Positions 21,586-33,000 of a stretch of DNA of 64,000 bases are shown here, in pieces. The stretch comes from Luzula sylvatica (lineage: Eukaryota; Streptophyta; Magnoliopsida; Poales; Juncaceae), in NCBI GenBank assembly GCA_946800325.1, contig OX326957.1, positions 19,813,591 through 19,877,590 of the forward strand, read 5' to 3'. How positions within the stretch are numbered: the first letter of the stretch is position 1; each line of letters opens with the position of its first letter. The position numbers were made by a program, and so were the translations under genes. The notes under the pieces are model-generated. The model was not told the origin of the DNA. It saw only the letters and a list, made by a program, of their open reading frames with translations, and ran no database searches.

Positions 21586-22171
21586 ATAAATAAATAAATA
21601 ATATATCAAATAATATTTTGAATTTAAATATCATGACAATAAATAAAATCAACATAACAATACAAGTGTCATAAAAATATTCTAAATTTATTTTAGAAGT
21701 ATCCTAGAATTAATTTAGAAATATCCTTGAAATATCCTACAAGTATCCTATATAATTTATTTAAAAATATTATGAGCCAAAATATATAATTGGCCGAAGT
21801 ATCATAAACGGAATATCCCAGTCATATCCTGAACGTATTCCAGCCATATCCCCGCCGTATCCGAAAAAAATAAATTTTAAAATAATCGAATACGCCACGT
21901 GACGTATCCGATACGTATCCGAGCCGTATCGTACCCGTATCCGTATCGGATACCCGTATCCTCAAGATATTTCTGCGTTTTTGAAGTATCCGCGTAACAT
22001 AGTAATTCACTTAATTAATATAAGAAGATTTGTACTTTTATGAATAACTAATGCAAAGTTTAATTAGTTATAAATAACCATCTCGAATTCAAAACCGAGT
22101 ACAACAACAATAAAGCAAATAAAATTAAAGCACGCACAAAATTACGAAAATACCCACGGGTTGTTTGTCGC

Positions 22172-23523
22172 TCACTTGAAGCATTTGGCGTCGAGAAGAG
22201 GCTCGCCCTCGAAGGGCTCGGCATCCTCGATCATCTGACTGGCTCGCTCCTTCTGGGCCTCGTCGGTGATGTCCACCTTGGTCCACTCGTAGAGCTCCAT
22301 GTCGTAGCACTCCTCCATGACGAATTGGGGGATTTCCTTGCCGCGGAAGAGCCAGAGACCCTGGACTTTGTAGGGAGGGGATCCGCCGATCACGAGCATC
22401 TTGCCGAAAGCGTACTTGCGGGCCAGGTCCATGCGTTGGAGGAATCCTCCTACTTTGTTGAGCGTGACGTACGAGACAGTGTTCTCTTCGTTGTATTTGT
22501 AGTTGCAGAACCAGAGCGAGTAGCCTTCTGGGTCGTACATATCCCAAAACCCTAGAAACAAGACAACAAATAAATAATTGTTAGGAAAAAATGTGAAATA
22601 TCTTGGATGACCCTAGGAAATATAAGAAATGTCAGAAATACCCCTGGCAATCTACTACCCATATTACTATCTTTTCCTACATTATTAATGTAGAAATAAA
22701 TGGTTGGGCAGGTTTGGGGTCTTTGAAGACAAGAATGAAAGAAAGCGCACAACACAAAATCTACGGGGGACCTCCAAAACGTGAAATATACCCAAAAAAT
22801 ACCCCTCCACAATGTGAGATATAATAGATACCCCAAGAAAAGATGAGAAATAGCAAAAGTACCCATCATTTCCTACATATATTACTCCTTTTTCTCAATG
22901 ATTCATGCACAAATAAGAGGTAGATAAATATGCTATCATTCTTAAGATTTTCAAGGGGTATATCTGATAATTCGCTATTCATGTTTCTCGAATAAAAGAG
23001 TTTTTCAATACCTTTAACGGCAACTTCACGGAAATTGGTCTTGGTGTTAGAATAAAGCCTCTTCCACTCATCAAGAACCATCGGGCTAGGTGGCAACGAA
23101 TCCAAAGGATTCTTCGCCTTGGGTTTCGGCGCTGGCTCTTCCTCGTCGAATGACTCGACCACCTTAGGCTTAGCCGCCTCCTTAGGTTTCGTCTCCTTCT
23201 TCTCCTTCGGCTTGGTCTCCTTTGCAGCAGGCGTGCCAACCCTCTTTTGTACAGCTGGCACGGACTCGGCTTGCTTCACCTCGCCGATGATTTTCTTGAA
23301 ATTCGGCTGGTTCACCAAAGTCCAAAAGTAACGCTCCACGTGAGGATACTCTGACGTGAACGCCTTGGTCAAGATGCGAGCAAAACCATGGTAGAGATTG
23401 CATGTCATGACTATGTCTGCTAGAGTCACGCTGTGGCCCACGAGGAATGTGTTTGTTGCGAGGTGAGTGTTGAGGGCTTCGAGAGATCGTTTGAAGAATG
23501 GTATTGCCAGCTCCTCCGTCTGT

Positions 23524-23557
<34 letters not shown>

Positions 23558-24651
23558 GGTAAGTATATAATTGGGGAATTATTGATGAATAAGAGGGTAT
23601 GATTGTAAATGTTGATACCGCTGCGTTGTAAGGAGCGTAGCCCATTCTTGGGTAAAGCCATCTTCCTAAGTTGGTATCGATTTCGTTGGCGGCGAAGTCC
23701 ATCCATTGCTCAATTAGGGCCTGAAATTTAAATTTAACGAGTTTGATATTATTTATTAATATTTGTTTAAGAAAAGAATTGAGAACTTACATATTCGTAA
23801 AGTGAGGAGCCATATAGAGGGTTATCAGCCTTCAATTTAGTAACTGTGTATCAAAACAAAATACACAATTAGATTTTAAAAACGTACTTGCTAATTGATA
23901 TTCGAAAAAGAAATTTGAATTTGAAAAATGGAGCTTATTGATTTATCATACCATATCTAGCAATTGCGTTGCTTTCGAAGACAGGGCCTTCAGGAGTCTG
24001 CAATACTGGAACCTAAAGCAAGCAATTTATAAAAATCAGTTCTTTAAAGCCAGTATAAAATTACTAAAATGTGTAATTTTAATTTATATTTATATTTACC
24101 TTTCCAATGGGGTTCATCTTGAGAAATTCGGGGCTTTTGTTTGTAACTCCCATTTGGAAATCCTTTACGAGCTCAACTTTGACACCACTGTATTCAGCAG
24201 CGATAAGCGACTTGTAGGCATTCTTGTTGCCCGATCCAGTGTGCAAAACCTACAAAATTAACAAATCTTAGATCTTTTCATGAGAATACAACTATTAAAT
24301 ACTAGATCTCAATGCACATAATAATACATAAAGGGCATAGATAAATAACAACATAATCAACAAAATCATGCATGGATTGCCTACAAAACTCTGAATTATA
24401 AAATCACCTACAGATCACACACACTAGATCAATATTCGATAAATCAAATTACTTAAAGCGGTAAAACATCACAAACAATCATTTCGTTATGATCAAAACC
24501 TCCGTGATGAGATTACAGCAAGTAAACAACGCAGATTCAAGATAATTGTATAGATCAAGAATCTCAACAAGTAAGTGATTCAACATTATTTCTACACAAA
24601 ATTAACACTTAACATGAAGAATTTAAGCTGAAAATAACTTACCAGAGCCAT
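22172..24651 (-). CDS. Translation elongation factor eEF1B gamma subunit, seven exons
   Basis: Coding exons (minus): 24651-24643, 24249-24100, 24012-23952, 23843-23791, 23720-23619, 23519-23012 and 22551-22172, giving 420 aa. All junctions are GT-AG and phases agree. eEF1Bgamma is the structural subunit of the cytosolic complex that recharges eEF1A with GTP. The first about 215 residues form a GST-like domain (MALVLHTGSGN, then a PIGKVPVLQTPEG motif, then the alpha-helical half with HSVTLADIVM). A Lys/Pro/Glu-rich hinge follows (KETKPKEKKETKPKEAAKPK). The conserved EF1G C-terminal domain runs from PLDSLPPSPM to the end (GFWDMYDPEGYSLWF, LDAKCFK). Length matches plant homologues. The first coding exon has only three codons; its ATG is supported by the family N-terminus. 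Intron 5 holds a (GA)n run. A partial copy lies at 15825-16806. Confidence 0.96.
23526..23554. repeat. (GA)n microsatellite in eEF1B-gamma intron 5
   Basis: Uninterrupted GA repeat starting six bases upstream (in transcript sense, a CT tract) of the exon 6 acceptor. It lengthens the polypyrimidine tract on the minus strand. Confidence 0.9.
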
Positions 24652-24718
24652 AATTGACGGATTCTATTCAATCGTTCTGAGATCTATCAGAGATTATTAC
24701 CAGGTCGCACCGCCGCCT

Positions 24719-24726
24719 AAACCCTA
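24719..24726. promoter_or_regulatory. Telo-box in the eEF1B-gamma 5' region
   Basis: AAACCCTA, the telo-box known from promoters of plant translation-apparatus genes, about 70 bp upstream of the start codon and beside a (GA)n/(CT)n stretch. Confidence 0.55.
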
Positions 24727-24798
24727 GCTTCGAGAGAGAGAGAGATAAGTATGTTACTAAAATGAGATGGGAGATGGGTTTTATTTCTGAGGAGGCAC

Positions 24799-24806
24799 TA
24801 TATATA
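24799..24806 (-). promoter_or_regulatory. Probable TATA box of eEF1B-gamma
   Basis: TATATATA, about 150 bp upstream of the ATG, allowing a leader of about 110 nt. It lies only 75 bp from the hAT-type element that starts at 24881. Confidence 0.5.
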
Positions 24807-24880
24807 CATGGGAATATTCCCAGGATGGTCCTCTTTTTTTTTCCATATTACCCAATCTTACCTTTTTCCTGTCATATAAA

Positions 24881-25548
24881 TAGGGCTGCAAACGAGCCGA
24901 GCTCGAGCGAGCTGTGTCAAGCTCAAGCTCGGCTCGGAACTTACTCGAGCTGGCTCGGCTCGTTTAGAATTATGGTTCGAGCTAAAAAATCAAGCTCAAG
25001 CTCGGCTCGTTCTAATTCGAGCTAGCTCGGCTCGGCTCAACAGTAGCTCAATTAAAAAAAAACAACTTGAATTTTAATTAAAAAAATTATAATAATTGCG
25101 AATAAACAAAAAATATTTTAAATACCAAACTATCTTAAAAGATAACAATAATAAATCAAACATACAACACAAAACATAAAAAAACAGGATTTGAACTTGG
25201 TATTATTAATTTATCTCCCTTATTTAATATTCTTTTTAGGACCTAAATTGTAACTTGACTTGAAATTATTATTATGATAAAGTTTTCTTTATAAAATTTT
25301 CTAATTATAATAATATATATAATGTGAATTAATTATGATAAAAGTATTTAATTTTTTAAATCGAGCTCAAATTCTTTTCGAGCTTAATACGAGCGAGCTG
25401 AGTCTGGCTCAAGCTCGGCTCAATAAGCGTTCGAGCTAGCTCGGCTCGGCTCGTTTCATTTCGAGTTAATATCGAGCGAGCTATTATCGAACTATTATCG
25501 AGTCGAGCTCGAGCGAGCCACGAGCCACGAGCTAAAGTTGCAGCCCTA
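24881..25548. mobile_element. hAT-type miniature element upstream of eEF1B-gamma
   Basis: Inverted ends TAGGGCTGCAAACGAGC and TAGGGCTGCAACTTTAGC (reverse complement of the right end). It is flanked by the perfect 8-bp repeat CATATAAA (24873-24880 and 25549-25556). Both arms contain arrays of GAGCTCGAGC/GAGCCGAGC motifs around an A+T-rich core. There is no coding capacity. Confidence 0.88.
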
Positions 25549-25864
25549 CATATAAACACTAATCAAAAACGGGATTTCAAAATCCGATTCTATAAAACCG
25601 GAATTTTTGTGAAGTAGTTTTTGCTTAATTAGCAGGGTGTATTGTTTTAATTCTAATAAAATAAAATTAGTGCAATTATTACACGCTATAGTCAATACTA
25701 ATTTAGTTATGTATTAATGTTGACAAATATTATTATTATTATACAAGATTTAATACCAATATACGATCTTTCTACAATTCTACCACATGTTTTGCAGTAG
25801 CAATGTAGCACAACCAGATTTTGTTCCGAGTGAAAATCATGGGTGGTAAATTGGTAACAAATGG

Positions 25865-26356
25865 TGGGCATTCGGTTGAACCGAACCGAACCGAATAAGA
25901 GCAAACCGAATTAAACCGAACCGAACTAGATTTAAACCGAACCGAACCGAATAAAATTTGAACCGATTTAAAACCGAACCGAATAAACCGAATTTCTTAT
26001 TCGATTTATTGGGTTAAACCGAATTAGAAGTTTTATAATGTTAAAATTCAAATGTTATTTAGAAAAAAAATATAAAAATAAATCATATAAAATATACTTA
26101 TTTTATTTCTAATGTTACAATATTTAGTTTTAATATTTTTAAATGAATATAATAGAAAAAATTGGAAAATAGTATTAATTCGGTCGGTTCGGTTTAATCG
26201 GTTTAGAAAACACCAAAACCGAATCGAACCGAATAAACCGAATAATATCAACTTTTGAACCGAACCGAACCGAACAAACCGAAAAACCGAACCGATTAAA
26301 CCGAATTCGACCGGTTCGGTTCGGTTCCCAAATATACCGAACCATTTGCCCACCCC
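25865..26356. mobile_element. CCGAACC-rich inverted-repeat element
   Basis: Left arm GGTGGGCATTCGGTTGAACC, right arm ending AACCATTTGCCCACCCC; both arms are made of CCGAACCGAA repeats around an A+T core. It resembles the element at 58005-58513, which has a clear 8-bp duplication, but here the left terminus is eroded and no duplication is clear. Confidence 0.6.
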
Positions 26357-26389
26357 TACAAATATAGGTCTAAAAATTAGTATTAACAC

Positions 26390-26487
26390 ATGTGTTGTGA
26401 GATACAAAAATCCATGTGGTGTGGGTTCGATCTCCATTGACATAAATGGATGGAGGACATATGATTCTTCTTCATTTATTATGAAAC
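26390..26487 (+). mobile_element. 5'-truncated SINE copy
   Basis: Contains a B-box-like GGGTTCGATCTCCATTGACA matching the 1547-1700 SINE but no A-box. It is bounded by near-identical direct repeats AAAATTAGTATTAACAC (ending 26389) and AAAATTACTATTAACAC (ending 26505). Confidence 0.65.
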
Positions 26488-27544
26488 AAAAATTACTATT
26501 AACACGCCGATCAAATCTTTTTCGTCATGATAATAATTTTTAGTTTAGTTGATTACTTTTTAATAACAATATGTTATATTTACCAATTTACCACCCATGA
26601 TTTTCACTCGTATTATTTAATTTTTTTAAATTATACCTTAATTGTTCAGCACCAATTATTCAAAAAAATATTTAAATAGATCTCTTTAGAATTATGAACT
26701 TATATTTATATTATATTTTGAAAACATTTAACATCTTTAAATATAACAAAAATTTAAAATTTTTAATATTCAAATTTACGATATTCGATCGAGGATACAA
26801 CAATAATACAAAAGCAAAAAATCTAATCTAATCAATAAGTTAAAATTCAATCTCGGCCCAAAACAAAACGACAAATTATAAATTGGAATAACTAAAAAAT
26901 AGTCGAGATAATTAGAATTTTAAACTTCTCGTATATTGATTATTTAATTTTCTTAATCGAGAGCAAATATTGGATAAAATATTCTTTACTAGTTACACAA
27001 GATAGAATTGATTGTTACCAAAAATATTAATTAAAAATAAATATAAAATTGTCATTTTCATGAGAATAAATTAGCCGATATCTGTATGTTGATAATAATA
27101 ATGTTGAGCTTATACTTATCACCACGAAATCATAGGAATAGTTAAATTATCAAAAACAAATTTGGGTCTACAGAAAATTCAAGTTTTGATTTTTTTCATC
27201 TTTAATTTCCTTCAATATTATAAATTTATAACCATTTTCTTGAATAATGAAACAAGAACACATGTGTTGATTTATTTATGATACAATGAATTCGTTAGTT
27301 CTCGTTTTTTAACAAAATCCAAAGTCACACATTCAACATGACATGTCACAAAATGGTTGTGTGCAAAATACATATCTCGTGAATTATATTTTTATAATAA
27401 TAATATGTGAGAAATGTATATCTTATGAACTCACATATTACGTGACATTTATAGGGTTGTGTGAACGAGTAGAATTTTTTTGGACGGTCACGAGTACAAA
27501 TTACTATTGATAGGGGAATTAATTTTTTTGAACAATAAATAAAT

Positions 27545-27665
27545 AAATAAAATTGACGAGTACATTTGTAATTAATGAACTGACGAAGATCTGGCCATGG
27601 ACGTTGGGATTGGGCGATATAAACACAATATTATGTATCTCATTCGTAGTCTACATAAATTCAGA
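27545..27665 (-). pseudogene. Stranded fragment of the aminotransferase gene (exon 9 region)
   Basis: Matches about 44075-44200 of the intact aminotransferase: the ACGAAGATCTGGCCA.GGACG core (exon 9, SPNVPGQIF) and flanking intron sequence on both sides (ATTTGTAATTAA... and ATCAAATTTAATAT). The copy has lost the exon 9 donor consensus (CTGACGAAG instead of CTTACGAAG) and carries coding changes. No other aminotransferase exon is adjacent. It is a relic of a former larger duplication. Confidence 0.8.
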
Positions 27666-28167
27666 TCAAGAGCCAATATCAAATTTAATATTGGCAACAT
27701 ATTATACGTGATAAATTTTGCAATCGTATTTTTCTTACTAATTCTCATTAATTTGATAGACTTTTTTAAGCATAAAATTAGTTTAGAAATAATGTATGTT
27801 ATTTATTTTGAAGATAAATAGATAATATATCTTTGTTAGTTATATGAGATCTAGTTGATCAATATTAAAAAAATGTAATTATAAATAGGAGTAAATTGTC
27901 ATCAATATCAAGAATATTCATGTTAATAGTAATTTATAGGTTTGCAATTGTCATTATCGATAATTTTATATCCAAAATTAATTAAAATGCCATTAATTTC
28001 AATATATTTTATTCAAAAGTATTTAGTTCATTTTAAGACCATACAAACTATTCTTAATCCCCATGTATCACCAGGCCCGGCTCCAGAGTTCGGACGGCTG
28101 AAGACCTATCATGAGAAAATTAGGACCCATGATAACTTATCATGACAACGAACCCATAACTTAACAA

Positions 28168-31100
28168 AAAAAATGTCGTTAACGGTGACGGGGCTCTTAG
28201 CGAGCATCTTTTCGGAGTTCCATATACAAACTTTTTTGAATGGTTGGTCAGTTTCAGTTTTACATAATGATAACCTTTTTGATTTTTTCTTTCCCTATAT
28301 ATTTTTTTGCTTGTGTTGAGCATACATAACGTCAAATTATAAAACTAAATTGGAATTAGCAAAACTGTTCACAGAAACCTTTTCATCAGTATATAGGAAT
28401 GTAATTCTTTGATTATCAATATATATTTTTTTGGTTTTAATTTCCTTCAATATTTTAACCATTTTCTTGAATAATAAAACGAGAACATATATGTTGTTTT
28501 ATTTATGATACAATGAACTCATTAGTTTCCGATTTAAATAAAGTCCAAAATCACACATACAAAATGATATGTCACGACTATTGTGTGGAAAGGGTAGATT
28601 TCATGAAATATATTTTTCATAACACGTGAGAAATGCACATCGTATGAACTGAAATCTTATGTGAATGAATAAAATGTTTTAGGTGGTGATAATTTTATGC
28701 ATTCTTTCAAGAATGACAATGAAAATTGTTCTAGAAGTCAATACTAATTTAGTTATGTATTAATGTAGAGAAATATTATTATAAAAGTTTTATTTTGGTT
28801 GATATTTTTTGTAAAACAATATATTATATATATTCAATTAATAAAAAAGAAATGAGTCGCGAAGTGAATATATTTCCGTATTTTTATTTTTGTAGATTAT
28901 ACTTTATTTAACATCAATCATTCAAAAAAAATTTAAACGGATCTCTTCAGAATTATGAATTTATATTTATTTTATATTTTGAAAACATGTAACATCTTTA
29001 AATATAACAAAAAGTAGCAATTTTAATATTCAATTTTAAAATATTTGGTTGAGGATTCGACAATAATACAAAATCACGAAACCTAATCGATAAACTAAAA
29101 TTCCATCTCAGCCCGAAACAAAACGACAAAATATAAATTGAAATAACTAAAAAAAAATGTCAAGATAATTGGAGTTTTAAACTTTTCGTATATTGATTTT
29201 TTAATTTTATTAATTAAGATCAAATATTGGATAAAATATTTCTTAACTAATTAGACAACATATAATTGATTGTTATAAAAAAATATCAATTAAAATTAAA
29301 TATAAAATTGTCAGGACCATGAGAATAAGTTCCCCGATATTTATCACCATTCATCACCCAATCTTGCATCTTATTATATAGGAATATTGAAATTATCAAA
29401 ACCATTTTGATCTGCAAAAAACATCAGTTTTGATTTATTTCATCTTTAATTTCCTTCAACATTTTAACCATTTTCTTAAATAATAAAGCAAGAACATATG
29501 TGTTGCTTTATTTATGATAACAGTGAATTCGTTAGTCTTCGATTTTTATAAAATTCAAAGTCACACATTCAATGTGACAAATGCATATGCATATCTTATG
29601 AATTCGAATATTACGTGACATTTATAGGGTTATCTGAACGATTATAACTCTTTTTTTTTTGGATGGTGATAATTACATGTTTTGTATTAATAGGAGGATT
29701 ATTTCTTTTAAACGATAATGACAATTATTCTCATATTCTTTTTTGATAATTTAAAAGTAACAATCAGTTATATCTAATAAAACAAATAAATCACAAAAGA
29801 GAAAAAATATATGAAAGAAACAATATTTGACAAAAGAAAACCAGATGATCATTCATCATTCGAAATATTTATTGTTTTTAGATAAATTTTGTACTCGTGT
29901 GAATTCTATCAAATTCATGAATATATAAGTAGTTGATTGTTATTTAGAAATTACAACTTAAGGAAGACATAAAATTATCATTATCATGAAACAAATCTTG
30001 CCAACATGTTACTAGTAACTTGTTAGCATGTAATTATCATCATCTATTTTCAAAACATGTTAATTATGTTTTTTTATTGTGATAAAAAGTATATATTTGT
30101 ATGATAATATTTATTTCTCTTTATTCGGACGTGTATGTGAAAAATTGTTTTTGAAAAATTATAGGGGTCAAATTGGAAAAGGATGCAATCTGTACGGATT
30201 ATCGGGTGAGAGAGGTGGAGTTAATTTACAGAGAATACTTATCTGGTGGACAAGAAGGTTGAGAAGTATATATCGATACCGATATCGTACCAATTTTGAG
30301 AGATAGCAGTACTGAAACCGTACCAGTTTTGACAGATACCGGTAGCGGTACCGTACCAGTTTTGGGAGATAGCAGTACTAAAATCGTACCAGTTTTGAGA
30401 GATATCGGTAGCGGTATCGTACCAGTTTTGAGAGGTACGGGATCAAAAAGGTTATTTTGTTATGAGACGTGTTAAAGGCGGTTGATGAACTTTTAATATT
30501 ACAAAGACCTATTCGATAAAAAAAATTGAATGTGATTTGAATAAAATTACATTTGCTATATCACTGGATAATATTGGTATTATTGAAAATGTTGGTATTA
30601 TTGTGCATGATTAAAATTTATGTCATTTATATATTGTTCGTTGTTGCAATATTTTGTGAAAAAAAAACATTTTTTCCCTTGCTATATGTGGCTCAAAAGC
30701 TGGGGTGGATCCAGGAATGAATATTAGGGGGGGGGGGGGCGAGATAAATTAATTAACTAAGAACATTTCAATTAATAAATATAACTTAACATTTTGATCA
30801 TAAAACAATAACACGCAATAACACAAAAATAAGATAATATTACCAATCTATAATAAACATCCAAAATAGGCTAATATAACAAATACATAATTAAAACGAA
30901 AAGGGATACGTCTTGTTTGCATCATATCGAAATCGTCTATAATTTTATCGGTCGAGAAATGTTGGGCAATCTCCATTTTATTTCGAAGTTTCGTTTTAAC
31001 GATCTTCATTGCGGAAAAAGCGCGTTCCATTGTCGCCGTTGAAACCGGCAATGTTAAAACAAGACGTAAAAATCTATCAACCAAATAAAAGATTTTCGAT

Positions 31101-31260
31101 TTTCCAATTCTAAGTAGCACTTGACATAAATCGGATATGGTAGATAAATCCCGCAACTCGGGGTCAATCGACACATCAATTTCATAATGTTGCAATTGAC
31201 ACCTTAAAAGAGTTCTTTCATACTCATTAAAATCCATCGGGTAAAATTTCTCGGCTAAAT
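28168..31260. repeat. 3.1-kb direct duplication, copy 1
   Basis: Matches 34712-37842 in the same order and orientation: CTCTTAGCGAGCATCTTTTC, the R-family blocks, AACATGTTA.TAGTAACTTG, the CCGTACCAGTTTTG tandem repeats, and the left part of the hAT element. It contains two R-family stretches (about 28435-28800 and 29440-29760). No intact gene lies in it. Confidence 0.88.
30265..30450. repeat. Tandem repeats around CGTACCAGTTTTGAGAGATA
   Basis: About five imperfect units of 33-36 bp combining CGTACCAGTTTTG with GATACCGGTAGCGGTA or GATAGCAGTACT. The same array occurs at about 36885-37055 in the other duplication copy. Confidence 0.8.
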
Positions 31261-31782
31261 TACATATATCATCTATATTAAATTGTTGACACGAGTTTCT
31301 AGGGTTCAAAGCGATACTTAAAATAAGAAGTTGGGTTACTTGTTCACCGAATCTATTGTTAAGCTCTTGCATTTACTACAACTAATATGAAATAAAATTA
31401 ATCTATGAAATCTTACCTCAATTGTCTCTTTTGATGAGAGAAATGAAGTATTATATAATTGCTCCAATTAGAAAATCACAAGTGGTCCAAGCATAGATAA
31501 AGAGGGGCCGGACCCATCAACTTCAATTAAAAAGTGAGATGAAAACTTAGGAAATGAAATGACAAAGTTCAATTTCACGGATGGGGTTTTTGGCTTTTAA
31601 AATATTCTTATTTGAATTAAAAATGATATGGCAAACTTCAATTAAAATGTGAGATGAAAACTTAGGAAATGATATATCCCAAAACCATTACTCCTATTTA
31701 ATTTCGCAAAAGTTAGGGGTAAGTTAGGGGTGCGCCCCACCCACCCACCCACCCCCACCCCCCGCCCCTAAATCCGTCACTG
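30700..31782 (-). mobile_element. Internally deleted hAT element with transposase remnant
   Basis: Ends CTGGGGTGGATCCAGG (left) and CAGTGACGGATTTAGG (right, reverse complement) form short inverted repeats of the hAT CAG.GGCGGA type. The 8-bp flanks CTCAAAAG and CTAAAAAA are similar, not identical, consistent with an aged duplication. G-runs and C-runs sit just inside the ends. The only coding part left is the transposase C-terminus. Confidence 0.7.
30848..31372 (-). pseudogene. hAT transposase C-terminal (dimerisation) fragment
   Basis: A frame open for 174 codons encodes the end of a TTF-type/MYM-type zinc-finger hAT transposase. It opens MQELNNRFGEQVTQLL, followed by ALNPRNS and the hAT dimerisation block VLTLPVSTATMERAFSAMKI and KTKLRNKM. 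The N-terminal zinc finger and catalytic core are absent. A splice-acceptor-like GTAG directly precedes the frame, suggesting it was the last exon. The frame is open but far short of a functional transposase. Confidence 0.88.
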
Positions 31783-32285
31783 CTAAAAAAAAAACAATTT
31801 GTGCAAGTCTGTCAATATGTATCACATTATTGTTTTAATTGGCTAATTATTATTTGACTATAAATTCATTAAATTCCGATCAGTTTTTTCCTAATAATAA
31901 TATTGAAGTGAGAAAGTTGAACAAGTTGAATTATATTACTAACTTTGATCAATGTTGAAAATCTTGAATTTCATCAAAATCAAACACGAGGGTGTGTTTG
32001 CTCATTCATATCAATTCATACATTTGTAATCCAAATTTTTATTCTAACTACGTCATCGGACACACATGGAATAAAATTGAATCGTTGATTAGTCTCTTTT
32101 TTGTTATTCCACTATTCGATGTGTCGCCAATTTGTTGAGAGTTTCAAATATAAAACTTTTGCAATAATAGGTCATTTTGAGTTTTACTTGATGATGATCT
32201 ATTCTATTTTTTCTTTGGCTCTTTTTTCTGTTCATTTTATTTGTTGTGTATTTTGTGCAAGCAATTTATGTACATTTATTGGTTT
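31783..32285. other. A+T-rich spacer
   Basis: No gene recognised. About 32150-32280 resembles 34290-34400 and 42655-42800 (TTTGTTGTGTATTTT.TGCAA with flanks), so it belongs to the surrounding duplicated family. Confidence 0.45.
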
Positions 32286-33000
32286 GTAATTATTATTATT
32301 AAGATTTTTTATGTTAATAGTAATTTATTGGTTTGTAATTACCATCGTCGATAATTTGATATACAAAATTAATTAAAACGCCATTAATTTCAACAGAAAA
32401 ATGGAACCAATCGAAATGTTTATATAAACCTTTTCATGAGTATACATGAATGTAATTCTTTGATTATCAATACTTCTTTTTTTGGTTTTAATTTCCTTCA
32501 ATATTTTAACCATTTTCTTGAATAATAAAACGAGAACATATATGTTGTTTTATTTATGATACAATGAACTCATTAGTTTCGATTTAAATAAAATCCAAAA
32601 TCACACATACAAAATGATATGTCACGACTATTGTGTGGAGAGGGTAGATTTCATGAAATATATTTAATGCACATCTTATGAACTGAAATCTTATGTGAAT
32701 GAATAAAATGTTTTAGGTGGTGATAATTCCATGCATTTTTTTCAAGAATGACAATGAAAATTATTCTAGAAGTCAATACAAATTTAGTTATGTATTAATG
32801 TTGAGAAATATTATTATTAAAGTTTTATTTTAGTTGATAATTTTTTAATAACAATATTTTATATATATTCAATTAATAAAAAAGAAATGAGTCGTGAAAT
32901 GAATATATTTCCGTATTTTTATTTTTGTAGATTATACCTTAAATATTTAACATCAATCATTCAAAAAATATTTAAATGGATATCTTCAGAATTATGAAAC
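32286..33000. repeat. R-family copy
   Basis: 32290-32400 matches 27905-28010 (ATGTTAATAGTAATTTAT.GGTTTG). 32440-33000 matches 28385-28980 almost base for base, including GATATGTCACGACTATTGTG. Confidence 0.8.

Larger units (their letters stand above)
20248..22002. mobile_element. hAT-like element interrupted by a nested Mutator-like element
   Basis: Inverted ends CTATGTTGCACGGATAC (left) and CTATGTTACGCGGATAC (right, reverse complement) are flanked by the perfect 8-bp repeat TAATTCAC (20240-20247 and 22003-22010). Both arms are packed with GGATACGG/CCGTATCC motifs. An 8-bp duplication and subterminal repeats point to hAT. After removing the nested insertion the element is about 550 bp and has no transposase. 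Confidence 0.82.
25690..27480. repeat. Member of the 25.7-43.2 kb duplicated family (copy R0), interrupted
   Basis: 25690-25740 (TCAATACTAATTTAGTTATG...) and 26545-27480 match the single block found at about 28735-29690, 32783-33000 and 35279-36250. Recognisable stretches include CAAAAAAATATTTAAATAGA, TTTTGAAAACAT.TAACATC, AATTTCCTTCAATATT and GATACAATGAATTCGTTAGT. About 800 bp containing a CCGAACC element and a SINE interrupt it. Confidence 0.7.

Noticed and set aside
28070..28100. CAGGCCCGGCTCCAGA as a hAT terminus
   Set aside because: No partner end or target duplication was found at a sensible distance.
30079..30306. 75-codon frame repeated with changes at 36716-36943
   Set aside because: Conserved only because the 3.1-kb block is duplicated; the frame runs into the CGTACCAGTTTTG repeats and diverges at the C-terminus.
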